Source: Chloroflexota bacterium (GTDB lineage Bacteria > Vulcanimicrobiota > JAMCWD01). Taken from it: 64,000 nucleotides of DNA. The notes beneath the pieces were generated by a model. It ran no database searches and was not told the origin of the DNA. It saw only the letters and a program-made list of their open reading frames with translations. Made by a program: the position numbers and the translations under genes. Where the stretch lies: contig JAMCWD010000033.1 in the NCBI GenBank assembly GCA_023475345.1, forward strand, positions 1-64,000, in the 5' to 3' direction. This document shows, in pieces, positions 8,235-16,914 of the stretch (position 1 is its first letter; each line of letters opens with the position of its first letter).

Positions 8235-9008
8235 TTACCGGATTTTCCTCCACGATTGGAATAAAGTATCCATTATTCCGCCTGCCGCTTTTACGGAAAC
8301 CGCATCGTCAGGCAGATCAAGAAGCGGCTTCCCCTCGAGAACAAATTCATAAACGAGGGGGTCATACGGGATTGTACCCCACAACTCGAGACCGCTCTTT
8401 TCCGCTTCTTCCATCACTTTACCGGGGATTTTTTCAGGCGCCCTGGCAAGAACCAGCCCTTCTTTCCCCGCGGTTATTTTCAGCTTCCTGGCCACCTGTG
8501 CTATACGCACTGCGGATTCCAGCCCTACGGGGGTCGGCTCGGAAACTATGAAAAGGTTATCCACGTTCCTTGCAGTCCTTCTGGAAAGATGCTCCATCCC
8601 GGCCTCGTTATCCATAACCACCACTTTGTACGATTTCGAAATGCCCTCCAGGTGCTTCTGTAAAAGGGTGTTGGCATAGCAATAACAGCCCGGCCCTTCG
8701 GGAGTGCCCATAACCAGCAAATCCAGGCCGTTACCTTCTTCCAGGGCCTCCTGGAGGCGCAGTTCTATGAAACGGTCCCTGGTCATCCCGGCAGGCAGTT
8801 GATCCGGGTGTATTTCCTTGGATTCCTCGATAACATCCGCGATGCTTTTCGCATATTTGATCCCGAGCGCTTTATCCAGGTTGGCATTGGGATCGGCATC
8901 GATTGCAAGAACGGGCGCGATCCCGAAACCCATGATATGCTTTATCAGCAGGGCCGCAAGCGTCGTCTTGCCGGTACCTCCCTTGCCCGCTATCGCCAGA
9001 AAAGTCAT
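8235..9008 (-). CDS. cooC: CooC/AcsF-type nickel-insertion ATPase
   Basis: A 257-aa P-loop ATPase of the MinD/NifH-like family that helps load nickel into carbon monoxide dehydrogenase/acetyl-CoA synthase. It has the deviant Walker A GKGGTGKTT at residues 9-17, AIDADPNANL, VVMDNEAGMEHLSRR, and the C-x-C metal site of the CooC family (GCYCYAN, Cys108 and Cys110). The C-terminal part (LVLARAPEKIPG, LWGTIPYDPLV) is typical. It lies 53 bases downstream of acsV. Its presence implies that the cell makes a nickel CODH/ACS, encoded outside this window. AcsF, the ACS-specific paralogue, is an equally good name. Confidence 0.92.
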   Translation of the reverse strand: MTFLAIAGKGGTGKTTLAALLIKHIMGFGIAPVLAIDADPNANLDKALGIKYAKSIADVIEESKEIHPDQLPAGMTRDRFIELRLQEALEEGNGLDLLVMGTPEGPGCYCYANTLLQKHLEGISKSYKVVVMDNEAGMEHLSRRTARNVDNLFIVSEPTPVGLESAVRIAQVARKLKITAGKEGLVLARAPEKIPGKVMEEAEKSGLELWGTIPYDPLVYEFVLEGKPLLDLPDDAVSVKAAGGIMDTLFQSWRKIR

Positions 9009-9061
9009 TTTCCCCCCGGTTGATTTTATTAATTTAAAGATTTATACCATAAACCCTCAGG

Positions 9062-10972
9062 CTATTTCCATCCCAATTCCTTCAGCACATTCGGGAAAAG
9101 ATCGCTTTCAGTGTGCGGCAGAAACAGTGCCGATGTAAATTCGTTCATGAAACCCGGCTCGACGCTCAACTCGAAATTCGTCATCATCCTGGCCGTCAAA
9201 CCTGCCCTCTCGAACGCTTTCCTCGACTTCAGACACAACCTTGCCCCGGTCAGCGAACTGTTCCCGATGAACTGAAATTTATCCATGTCTATATCGGGAA
9301 GGAGGCCTATCGTAACTGCATTTTTCAGGTTGATGTAATTCCCGAAACCGCCGCCTATATAAAATTTCGACAGGTCGTTGAAACTCAAGCCCGCTTTCTG
9401 GAACAAAAACCGCGCCCCTACATACATCGCGCCCTTTGCCCGGAGCAGGTTCTCCATATCGATCTCCGTAAAAACGACATCTTCCCCGCTCGCAGTCTCC
9501 CCGGCATAAACTACAACGAATTCCATGCCCTCATCGGAGCTTCTCAGCCTGTCCCCCGCTTTTTCGGTAAACCTGCCCGCCCTGTTTACAAGGCCGTTCC
9601 TCATCATCCCGGCAACTAGGTCAATCAATCCAGACCCGCAGATCCCGCGCGGCTTAACATCCCCGATAACCCTGTACGATATATCGCCGTTATCGATTTT
9701 TATCTCCTGGATAGCCCCGGCGGACGCCCTCATGCCGCATTTTATCCCGCCTCCTTCAAACGCAGGCCCGGCGGAACATGAACAGCACATGAGCCAGTCT
9801 TTACAACCCAGCACCACTTCGCCGTTCGTGCCGATATCCATCAGGAAGCTTATCTCATCGGAATCCGCAAGTCCCGAAGCTATGACGCCGGATGTGATAT
9901 CGCCCCCGACATAGCTGGCAACCCCCGGCACGCATCTCAGGAGTCCCCGCGGGTTTATAAAAATGCCGGCTTCCATAGCATGAACCGGCGGCAGTTCTGC
10001 AGCCACCGGGATATAAGGCTCTCTCCGTATATATGACGGATCAAGCTTCAGCAAAAGATGCATCATCGTCGTGTTCCCCGCGGCAACAACACACGTTACA
10101 TCATGGATTGAAATCCCGTTTTCCGAACAGATGGACGAAATCAGCCGGTTTATCGCCCCTGAGACGACCCGCTGAAGCTGCTCCAGTCCGCCGTTTTTCC
10201 CTGCATAAATGATCCTGGATATGACATCGGCCCCGAACGACGCCTGGGGGTTATACGCGGCCCTGGTCTCAACAATGCCGTTACGCGCAAGATCTACAAC
10301 GCTGACGGCTATCGTGGTGGTCCCTATATCTACGGCAGCCCCGTAATTCCGCCCGGAACAATCCCCCTCCTCGATATCTATCACTTCAATATTGCCGTTA
10401 CAATTGCCCGCCGCAGCGGTTACCTTCCATTCCGATCCGCGAAGGAGGGCCGGCAGCCTGCTTATGTTATAAAGGCTGATATTTATGGAAAAGTTGTCGT
10501 GATGTTCCCTGATGCCCCTCACAAGCCTTGAGAGGTCGCTCATGCTGTCATTCAAAGACGGCGGCGGGAGTTCGAGGAAAATCTTTTCGCACAACGGGGA
10601 AAAGGGATAAGATATTTCCTTTTCAAGTTTCTCAAGGCCGGTAATTTTTTCCGAATGGCCTTCTCCGGGCAGAGCCTGGATCTCGCCGACCCTTGAGTCC
10701 TGTGGGATTTCAACCGAGCAGTCGGAATCCACGTTTGAAATACATGCAAGCACCAGGGATTTTCGGATCTCGTCCCTTGAAAGAAGCGCGGTAGGAGCCA
10801 TGTTAACATGGCCTTCCCTTACGATCATCCTGCATTTCCCGCAGATGCCTTCCCCTCCGCATGAAGCATCTACAGGGATGCCTGCCGACCTTGCCGCAAA
10901 CAACAGCGTCTCGCCGCGCGGGAGCTCGACTTTTTTTTGATCGGGATAAAATGTAACTATTACTTTTTCCAT
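9062..10972 (-). CDS. acsV: Reductive activator of CoFeSP (RACo / AcsV)
   Basis: A 636-aa protein that reductively reactivates the corrinoid iron-sulfur protein when its cobalt is oxidised, coupling ATP hydrolysis to electron transfer. Residues about 1-90 are a [2Fe-2S] ferredoxin domain with the C-x5-C-x2-C pattern (CGGEGICGKC) and a later cysteine in LVLACISN. A linker follows, then an ASKHA-type ATPase region with GAAVDIGTTTIAVSVVDL near residue 211, VAAGNTTMMHLLL, LMDIGTNGEVVLG, GPAFEGGGIKCGMRA and FYIGGGFGNYINL. Length and order match RACo of acetogens. It is the first gene of the operon; upstream is a 310-base gap with an inverted-repeat element. It ends 53 bases before cooC. Confidence 0.94.
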   Translation of the reverse strand: MEKVIVTFYPDQKKVELPRGETLLFAARSAGIPVDASCGGEGICGKCRMIVREGHVNMAPTALLSRDEIRKSLVLACISNVDSDCSVEIPQDSRVGEIQALPGEGHSEKITGLEKLEKEISYPFSPLCEKIFLELPPPSLNDSMSDLSRLVRGIREHHDNFSINISLYNISRLPALLRGSEWKVTAAAGNCNGNIEVIDIEEGDCSGRNYGAAVDIGTTTIAVSVVDLARNGIVETRAAYNPQASFGADVISRIIYAGKNGGLEQLQRVVSGAINRLISSICSENGISIHDVTCVVAAGNTTMMHLLLKLDPSYIRREPYIPVAAELPPVHAMEAGIFINPRGLLRCVPGVASYVGGDITSGVIASGLADSDEISFLMDIGTNGEVVLGCKDWLMCCSCSAGPAFEGGGIKCGMRASAGAIQEIKIDNGDISYRVIGDVKPRGICGSGLIDLVAGMMRNGLVNRAGRFTEKAGDRLRSSDEGMEFVVVYAGETASGEDVVFTEIDMENLLRAKGAMYVGARFLFQKAGLSFNDLSKFYIGGGFGNYINLKNAVTIGLLPDIDMDKFQFIGNSSLTGARLCLKSRKAFERAGLTARMMTNFELSVEPGFMNEFTSALFLPHTESDLFPNVLKELGWK

Positions 10973-11282
10973 AAAAATCTCCAGAATGAGTTTTTTCTCC
11001 GCTATAACGCTTAATCCTTGTTGTAAAAGCCGGCTGAAAAATCAGAAAGAGTGGGGCGAGGTTTCCTCCTTCTGGATTTTCAAGTTTCTCGTTTCGTCAT
11101 CCCAGTGGAGGCGGACAACGGTGTCATTCCGAACTTGTTTCGGAATCTCAAAAAGTGGAGAATCCAGGTGATGAGCCGATATGATGGGGACGGGGGACGA
11201 TGGTTAAACGATAGATCCTGAAACAAGTTCAGAATGATATCTTAACATGCCTTTTTAACAGGTTCGCTGTCCCCCAATTCAA
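10973..11282. other. Gene-free gap holding an inverted-repeat element
   Basis: This 310-base stretch lies between the start of acsV and the end of the phosphatase gene. I see no credible gene; the short plus-strand open frame here has no ribosome site and no protein-like pattern. Its right half is the inverted-repeat element at 11124-11237. The acsV promoter should lie in its left part, but I cannot pick out clear -35 and -10 boxes. Confidence 0.6.
11124..11237. repeat. Inverted-repeat element (MITE-like)
   Basis: Two 25-base arms face each other: the left begins TCATTCCGAACTTGTTTC (11124-11148), and the right (11213-11237), read on the other strand, begins TCATTCTGAACTTGTTTC. They differ at only a few positions, with 64 bases of non-coding DNA between them. 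Arms of this kind around short spacers are typical of dispersed non-autonomous intergenic elements. Only one copy is in this window, so dispersal is not shown here. Confidence 0.6.
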
Positions 11283-12512
11283 TTACGGCTGGGAGCTCTG
11301 GATCTGGCGGGTGTAGTTGACGGTTCCAGTATCATCAATAAGCTGTGCCGTGGCGGTGTCCCCATGGATCGTCCAGAGAGTCCATTGGTTTGGAGCATCC
11401 TCGACGCAGCCGGAATTCCCGTTCAGCCACTGCACGACGCCCCCCTGTCCCAACTGGTCATCAAAGCCGTGGTGGTGCCCGCAGATGTAGGCGTCCACCT
11501 TGTACTCCTTGAGGATGTCCCAGAACTTGTCCCGCTGGGCCGGGTTGGCGCTCCCCAGGTATGTAACATGCCAGTCGGACTTAGCCCAGGCGTGGGTGTG
11601 CCCGATGACGAAGATGTGGCGCACATGGCGTGCCTGGGCATGCTGGAGATCGGTCTCCAGCCAGGTGAGCTGGGCGTCGCTGATGAAATACATTCCGTGG
11701 GAAGGCTGGCTCTCGTCAAAGTGGCAAGTATCCACTGAGGCAAAGTGGGAATTGCCGCAATCCCACGAGAAGACCGTCCCCTCGAATCCCTCCAGGGTCT
11801 GCGGCTGGGCGAACTCCTCGTTGAAGAGCTTGAGAGGGTCGAAACCGGGAGTGGGATACTGTGGATTGAGGGGGTACATCTCGTGGTTGCCCGGGCTGAT
11901 CAGCAATGGAGTGTTTTTTGCCAGCGGGTCCGTCGCCCTTTTGAAGGAAGCGTAAAGACCCTGCATTTGCGTTATATCCGGAGTGTGGCCAAAGAAAAGG
12001 TCTCCGGCATGGATGGCGAAGTAGGCGTTTTGCTCGGAAGCCAGTTGTACTATATCGAGGAATGCCTGCGGGAGGCTGACGATGTCATCATGGTCTGATG
12101 CGCCCCGTCCGTCCGCCATGGAGATAAAAGTAAAGTCCGTTTCAGCCGTTACGGCGGTTTTAAAGGTGTTGTCCTCTGAGCTGGCTGTCCCGGTTACTAC
12201 CTGGTAGTGGTAAGTAATGCCCGGCGAAAGACCTGAGATGGTGAGCCGGTGATTCGTTACAGCAGACGGTTCCTGCATCGTAGAGGAATAGGCGGAGCTT
12301 ATTCCCCAATTGACCAGGCCGATGGCGGGGTTGTCCGTGTCCCAGTAGATCGTGGCTTTGTCTGAGGTTACAAGCCCCAGTCGGGGGCCATGGACGATGT
12401 TGATGGAGATTGTGGCGGACGGAGACGAAATAAAGTCCACGCTTCCGCAGCCGGAAATCAGCAATGTGGTTAAAACGAGAATACAAAGCAGGTAGTTCCT
12501 TGATTTTTTCAT
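11283..12512 (-). CDS. Purple-acid-phosphatase-like lipoprotein (metallophosphoesterase)
   Basis: A 409-aa exported lipoprotein. The signal peptide ends in the lipobox LLISGC. Residues about 35-130 form a fibronectin-III-like domain as found at the N-terminus of purple acid phosphatases (TSDKATIYWDTD, LSPGITYHYQVV). The catalytic metallophosphoesterase domain follows with its metal ligands: HAGDLFFG, SPGNHEMYP, VIGHTHAWAKSD and ICGHHHGFD. It should cleave phosphate esters outside the cytoplasmic membrane. The ATG at 12512 is chosen because AGGGGAG lies seven bases upstream and it begins the signal peptide; the frame is open 25 codons further. It stands alone between an inverted-repeat element and a divergent gene. 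Confidence 0.88.
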   Translation of the reverse strand: MKKSRNYLLCILVLTTLLISGCGSVDFISSPSATISINIVHGPRLGLVTSDKATIYWDTDNPAIGLVNWGISSAYSSTMQEPSAVTNHRLTISGLSPGITYHYQVVTGTASSEDNTFKTAVTAETDFTFISMADGRGASDHDDIVSLPQAFLDIVQLASEQNAYFAIHAGDLFFGHTPDITQMQGLYASFKRATDPLAKNTPLLISPGNHEMYPLNPQYPTPGFDPLKLFNEEFAQPQTLEGFEGTVFSWDCGNSHFASVDTCHFDESQPSHGMYFISDAQLTWLETDLQHAQARHVRHIFVIGHTHAWAKSDWHVTYLGSANPAQRDKFWDILKEYKVDAYICGHHHGFDDQLGQGGVVQWLNGNSGCVEDAPNQWTLWTIHGDTATAQLIDDTGTVNYTRQIQSSQP

Positions 12513-12814
12513 TCGACACTCCCCTTTTTTTATAAAAAAACCATAAGATGATTCCTTTTTCCCTCCAATATTACCTCCTTTTTTCATCTTTGCAAATCCT
12601 CCGCCTCAGACCTTGACAATCTGTCCGAAAATAACTTCTTCAACTTTTCATAATCCATAATTTCATGCTATCTTCATACCACCGACATTGAAAAGCTCTT
12701 TCGCACTCCCTGCCACCTCATCCAGGAGTCCCTTCAAGGCTCCTTTAGACTTTTTAACTGCCTCTCATTAAAAACATTGAAGGTTCGGACAGTCCCCCGG
12801 AGAATAGTCCCCGC
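12513..12814. other. Divergent intergenic region with two tiny minus-strand frames
   Basis: This 302-base region separates the phosphatase gene (minus) from the aldo/keto reductase gene (plus) and must hold promoters for both. On the minus strand two 24-codon frames follow each other: TTG 12737 to TGA 12663, and ATG 12658 (MDYEKLKKLFSDRLS) to TGA 12584. The second overlaps an upstream in-frame ATG of the phosphatase frame as ATGA. They may be leader peptides or the worn-down start of a lost gene; evidence is weak. No terminator or riboswitch fold was recognised. Confidence 0.3.
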
Positions 12815-13759
12815 ATGGAAAAAGTAATATTCGGGAATACCGGGATAAAAGTAAGCAGGCTGGCGTTCGGAACCTTAACTATCGGCCCCTGGCAGGCGGA
12901 AATGCCGGTAAAAGAAGGCGCCATGATCCTCCGGGAAGCTTTTGACAGCGGCATAAATTTGTTCGATACCGCCCAGGCGTACGATACTTACCCTTACCTG
13001 AAAGCCGCCTTTAATAAACAAACGGGGTATCCCCATTTGATCTCCAGGTCGTATGCATATTCGTATGACCTGATGAAAAACGCCGTCACGGAAGCGCTTG
13101 ATGAAACAGGCTTCCCAGAATTCCTGTGTTTCATGCTCCACGAGCAGGAATCGAGCCTCACTCTCAAAGGGCACAGGGGGGCGCTTGAATTCCTTATAGA
13201 AGCAAAAAAGCACGGCATAACGAGGTCCGTCGGCATATCGACGCATAAGCCCGACGGGGTGCGGGCCGCATTAGAGGAAGATGCGGTAGACGTTATTTTC
13301 GCCATGCTGAATAAAGAAGGCATCGGCCTGGGCGAAGGAAAGCTTGAAGAGATGCTGGGCCTCCTTGAATCCGCGGCTTCATGCGGAAAAGTCATAATGC
13401 TTATGAAAGCCCTTGCAGGGGGGCATTTATTCCGTGAGGTCGTACCCGCGCTCGAATGGGCAAGAGACCTCCCCTTTTCTCCGATAATCGCAGTAGGGAT
13501 GCAAAACATCGCCGAAATCAAAGTCAATACCGCGATTTTTTCCGGTGAAAATATCGACAGGGCCATGATGGAAAAAACTATGGAACACGAAAGACGTCTC
13601 CACACTGAAGACTGCCAGGGCTGTGGGGAGTGTGTCGAACATTGTCCTTTCGGCGCTCTGTCATTAAGAGACGGGAGAGTACACTGCGATCATTCCCGTT
13701 GTATGTTATGCAGCTATTGTGCGCGTGCATGCCCTCATTTCTGCCTTTACGTAACCTGA
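12815..13759 (+). CDS. Aldo/keto reductase with C-terminal 2x[4Fe-4S] ferredoxin domain
   Basis: A 314-aa fusion. Residues about 1-235 are an aldo/keto reductase TIM barrel (TGIKVSRLAFGTLTIG; the FDTAQAYD segment with catalytic Asp and Tyr; FMLHEQE with the His). The position normally held by the catalytic Lys (TKSYAY in related clostridial-type proteins) reads ISRSYAY here, so Lys seems replaced by Arg. Residues about 265-312 carry two cysteine clusters, CQGCGECVEHCP and CMLCSYCARACP, for two [4Fe-4S] clusters. Such fusions are common in anaerobes and probably link substrate oxidation-reduction to ferredoxin rather than only to NADPH. Substrate unknown. It is the first gene of the plus-strand run. 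Confidence 0.9.
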   Translation: MEKVIFGNTGIKVSRLAFGTLTIGPWQAEMPVKEGAMILREAFDSGINLFDTAQAYDTYPYLKAAFNKQTGYPHLISRSYAYSYDLMKNAVTEALDETGFPEFLCFMLHEQESSLTLKGHRGALEFLIEAKKHGITRSVGISTHKPDGVRAALEEDAVDVIFAMLNKEGIGLGEGKLEEMLGLLESAASCGKVIMLMKALAGGHLFREVVPALEWARDLPFSPIIAVGMQNIAEIKVNTAIFSGENIDRAMMEKTMEHERRLHTEDCQGCGECVEHCPFGALSLRDGRVHCDHSRCMLCSYCARACPHFCLYVT

Positions 13760-13826
13760 AAATGAAGGAATATCAGGCATAAAGTATAAATTAAATGTAA
13801 GATAATTTAAGAAAAGGGGTGGAATA

Positions 13827-14249
13827 ATGGATATAAAATCCGGAGCGGAATTTGCAAACAGAAATCCTGTAGCCTTCGTGGCGACAATCGAGGGAGACCA
13901 GCCGCGTGTCCGCGCATTCATGCTCTTATTCGCAAACGATAACGGGTTCTACTTCAATACAGGCGCGCGCAAGGATTTTTACAAGCAGGTAGAAGCAAAC
14001 CCCCACATGGAAATCTGCTTTTTTGATCCTGAAAAATTCGAAATGCTCCGCGTGGCGGGCAAATTCGAAGTCGTCGAGGATATGGATCTTAAGAAAAAGA
14101 TTTTCGACGAGCGGGAATTCCTCCAGAAAATTGTCAAAAGTCCCGACAATCCTGATTTTGTAGTATTCAGAATCGCTCACGGCAAAGGGAAACTGTGGAG
14201 ACCTGTAATAGAAACCGGGGAAGCTCCTCCTGAAACTTTTGAATTCTAA
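13827..14249 (+). CDS. Pyridoxamine 5'-phosphate oxidase-family flavin protein
   Basis: A 140-aa FMN-binding split-barrel protein. Family features are the N-terminal PVAFVATIEGDQPRVRAFML strand pair, FYFNTGARKDFYKQVEANPH (flavin phosphate region) and MEICFFDPEKFEMLRVAGKF. It is much shorter than true PdxH and lacks its C-terminal part, so it is one of the many small general-stress or flavin-reductase-like members. AAAAGGGGTGG precedes the ATG. It lies 67 bases after the aldo/keto reductase gene, and a shared redox role is possible but not shown. Confidence 0.85.
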   Translation: MDIKSGAEFANRNPVAFVATIEGDQPRVRAFMLLFANDNGFYFNTGARKDFYKQVEANPHMEICFFDPEKFEMLRVAGKFEVVEDMDLKKKIFDEREFLQKIVKSPDNPDFVVFRIAHGKGKLWRPVIETGEAPPETFEF

Positions 14250-14268
14250 GATAAACGAGGACCTGCCG

Positions 14269-15189
14269 ATGAAGGCGGCAATCGATATCGGGACCAACTC
14301 GCTGAAACTCCTCGTCGGAGAATCGCTCCCTGACGACAGGTTTAACCTTGTATTTTATACCATCCGATTTACCAGGCTGGGAGAAAGAATTCCGAAAGAG
14401 GAGATCATCTCCCCCCAGGCCATGGAACGCACTCTCCTGGCTCTTGAAGAGCTGAAAAAACTGGCGGTGGAATTCGGAGCGGATAAAATCGGGGCGTTCG
14501 CAACCGAAGCGGCAAGGCGGGCAAAAAACAGGGACGAGTTCCTGCATGAAGCTCAACGAGTCCTGGGAGGTCCGGTAACGGTATTAACGCCCGGGCAGGA
14601 AGCGGGGTTTTCAAGGAAAGGCGCGATGTTAAACCAGTCCCTGCCGCCCGGTGGCGCCTACATCATAGACATAGGCGGAGGCTCAAGCGAAATCGTCGGC
14701 CCCGGCCGCTTATATTCAACATCCCTCGGGTGCATAAGCGTTATGGAAGAATTTATCATAAGCGATCCCGGCGCCCCGGAAGAAATCGAAGCCGCAAGGA
14801 AACATATTGATGAAGCGCTGGATGCGGCCGGCCTTGAAGAAATACCCGCCGGAACCCCGGTAATCGGGGTGGGCGGAACGGTTCACAGCCTGGCGTTATT
14901 GGCACACCTCGGGGAAAAAAATCCTCCCGAATCCGTTCACGGGGAAAAGCTGGAAAAAGACAAAATAGCATCAATCGTCAACCGGCTTTTCACACTCAAC
15001 AGGGAGACGAGGATGCTGAAAACCGGGCTTGCCCCCAGGAGATCCGACATCCTCCCCGCCGGGGGCCTCATACTGCTGGGCATAATGGAAAAATTAAAGG
15101 CCGACTCATTGTTTGTCAGCGAGCTGGGCATGCTGGCAGGAGCCCTGGCCGGGACGGATAAACTGGAAAATGCCTTCTGGAGCCTGTAA
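14269..15189 (+). CDS. Ppx/GppA-type exopolyphosphatase / pppGpp phosphohydrolase
   Basis: A 306-aa ASKHA-fold phosphatase. The two phosphate-binding loops are clear: AAIDIGTNSLKLLVGE at residues 2-17 and AYIIDIGGGSSEIVG near residue 130. GAFATEAARRAKN and IGVGGTVHSLA are also typical. The length equals the two-domain core only, without the C-terminal HD domain of E. coli Ppx/GppA, as in many short homologues. It hydrolyses terminal phosphates of polyphosphate or pppGpp; which one cannot be said. The ATG at 14269 is used, with GAGG eight bases upstream; the frame opens ten codons earlier inside the previous gene. The next gene begins directly after its stop (TAAATG). Confidence 0.9.
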   Translation: MKAAIDIGTNSLKLLVGESLPDDRFNLVFYTIRFTRLGERIPKEEIISPQAMERTLLALEELKKLAVEFGADKIGAFATEAARRAKNRDEFLHEAQRVLGGPVTVLTPGQEAGFSRKGAMLNQSLPPGGAYIIDIGGGSSEIVGPGRLYSTSLGCISVMEEFIISDPGAPEEIEAARKHIDEALDAAGLEEIPAGTPVIGVGGTVHSLALLAHLGEKNPPESVHGEKLEKDKIASIVNRLFTLNRETRMLKTGLAPRRSDILPAGGLILLGIMEKLKADSLFVSELGMLAGALAGTDKLENAFWSL

Positions 15190-16914
15190 ATGATTGAGAA
15201 ACCTGAAAAACAAAATATGCCGGATACCAACCCTGTCTTCTCAATGATCAAAAATTATGCCGTTAAACTGGGCATAGAGACGCCGGGCGGGGTATCGGAT
15301 TATGTGAACGATGAACTGACCCGCATGTCCGTTTTAACATTGCTGCTGTCTTACTCGTCCGACGTTCTTGAAAATGAAAAAATCGGCGAAGGCGAACTGA
15401 TCCAGCTCATGGAGGGTCTGCTGTGGTCCCTGGGCGGAAAGGCGGCTTTCCTTTTCTCCATCGGGGAAAAAGATCAAAAGTCTCACCTCATGGCAAAGTA
15501 TGGAAGCGGATGGGCCGTACATGAAAAAATTTACCTGGCCCTGAAGAAAGCCGATTTTTACATGCTTCTGAGAGACAGCGACGAAAATTACATTGAAGGA
15601 AATTTTACACCGGAAAACGATATCGAAGTGGCTTCTCCCGGGAAATTCCTTTTTATACGGTTGGGCGAACGGGGCAAAATACGCGGGGCTCTCGTCCTGG
15701 AAACCGGTGAGGAGAAGGAAGGATTTTCTCCCATGGAGATAAACCTGTCGATATCTTTTTGCGCGCTGCTTTCCTCGTGGCAAAAGAGGAGGGAACTGGA
15801 GCAAAAGCTTCACCTGCAGACAAAAGAACTTGATGCGCGTGAATTCCGCCTGTTCACCGTTTACCAGGTAAGCAAGGCCCTGGGCGCCATGCTCGAGATC
15901 GAAGAAGTCATAAGGCTCACGTCGGATATGCTGGTTGAAGTTATGAATGCGGACCTCTCTCTGATTTTGCTGATGAACGAGGAGGGAGACCGCCTTGAAG
16001 TGGCAGGCGGCAAACACCTGGAGCCGGGAACACGGATGCCTGAAATCACCATAGACTGTGGGGACGACCTGCCCGCATGGCTTGAACATATCGGCGGCGA
16101 GGGAGAAGTTTTCACCGATTTCTCATCCCCGTCACTGCGCGCCGCATTCCCCGGCATGGAGAAAACTTTCCTGCTCCACGGCATCCAGATGGCGGTGCCC
16201 ATGATCCACAAGCATAAACTTCTGGGGTTCCTTGCGCTGGGGAAAAAATTCGGAGGAGCCTCGTACAACAAACAGGATATCGAATTCATGTCAATCCTGG
16301 GGCCTCTTGCCGCAAACGCCATATCCAACGCCCAGCTTTACGAGTTGTCCATACTCGACGGAACCACGAGGCTTTTCATGATGCGCTATTTCAAGCAGAG
16401 ATGCCGCGAAGAATTAAAACACGCCGCGCGTTATAAAAAACCGCTTGCGATAATCATGTGGGATATAGATTTCTTTAAAGACGTCAACGATACTTACGGG
16501 CACATCAAGGGCGATGAAGTATTGAGAAAAATCGGCCAGATATTCAAAAAGGGCACCCGTCCCGATGTCGATGTAGTGGCGCGGTACGGCGGGGAAGAAT
16601 TCATCATGATGATGCCCCGGTACGCTCACGAACAGGCCGTTAAATCCGCAAATGACATAAGGGAGACATTCGGCGCTTATCCTTTCCTCGACGGGGCGGT
16701 AAAGCTTACGATAAGCGGCGGTGTCGCCATGTTCCCTGAAGACGGGTCCAGCTATGACGAGCTTATCGAATGCGCAGACGATCAGTTGTACCGGGCCAAA
16801 AGGGGCGGAAGGAACAATATCTGCTGCTCAAAAAAAATCGTTGGTAAAGAAAAAACAGATGCCGATCCCAAAAAGAAAATGAAGAAAAAACAGGAGAAAC
16901 AGCATGGAAGATAA
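15190..16914 (+). CDS. GAF-domain diguanylate cyclase (GGEEF)
   Basis: A 574-aa signalling enzyme. The first 190 residues are soluble and unassigned, perhaps a degenerate sensor. Residues about 220-385 are a GAF domain (KALGAMLEIEEVIRLTSDML ... MAVPMIHKHKLLGFLALGKK). Residues about 395-555 are a GGDEF domain with IMWDIDFFKDVNDTYGH and the active-site ARYGGEEFIMM. It should make cyclic di-GMP from two GTP. The RxxD inhibitory site usually found before the motif reads PDVD, so product inhibition through it looks absent. The C-terminus is very lysine-rich. No membrane segment. It directly follows the Ppx/GppA gene and overlaps the CheC gene by 11 bases. Confidence 0.93.
   Translation: MIEKPEKQNMPDTNPVFSMIKNYAVKLGIETPGGVSDYVNDELTRMSVLTLLLSYSSDVLENEKIGEGELIQLMEGLLWSLGGKAAFLFSIGEKDQKSHLMAKYGSGWAVHEKIYLALKKADFYMLLRDSDENYIEGNFTPENDIEVASPGKFLFIRLGERGKIRGALVLETGEEKEGFSPMEINLSISFCALLSSWQKRRELEQKLHLQTKELDAREFRLFTVYQVSKALGAMLEIEEVIRLTSDMLVEVMNADLSLILLMNEEGDRLEVAGGKHLEPGTRMPEITIDCGDDLPAWLEHIGGEGEVFTDFSSPSLRAAFPGMEKTFLLHGIQMAVPMIHKHKLLGFLALGKKFGGASYNKQDIEFMSILGPLAANAISNAQLYELSILDGTTRLFMMRYFKQRCREELKHAARYKKPLAIIMWDIDFFKDVNDTYGHIKGDEVLRKIGQIFKKGTRPDVDVVARYGGEEFIMMMPRYAHEQAVKSANDIRETFGAYPFLDGAVKLTISGGVAMFPEDGSSYDELIECADDQLYRAKRGGRNNICCSKKIVGKEKTDADPKKKMKKKQEKQHGR

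Noticed and set aside
10986-11171. Plus-strand 61-codon frame upstream of acsV
   Set aside because: It runs into the left arm of the inverted-repeat element and has no ribosome site or recognisable domain.
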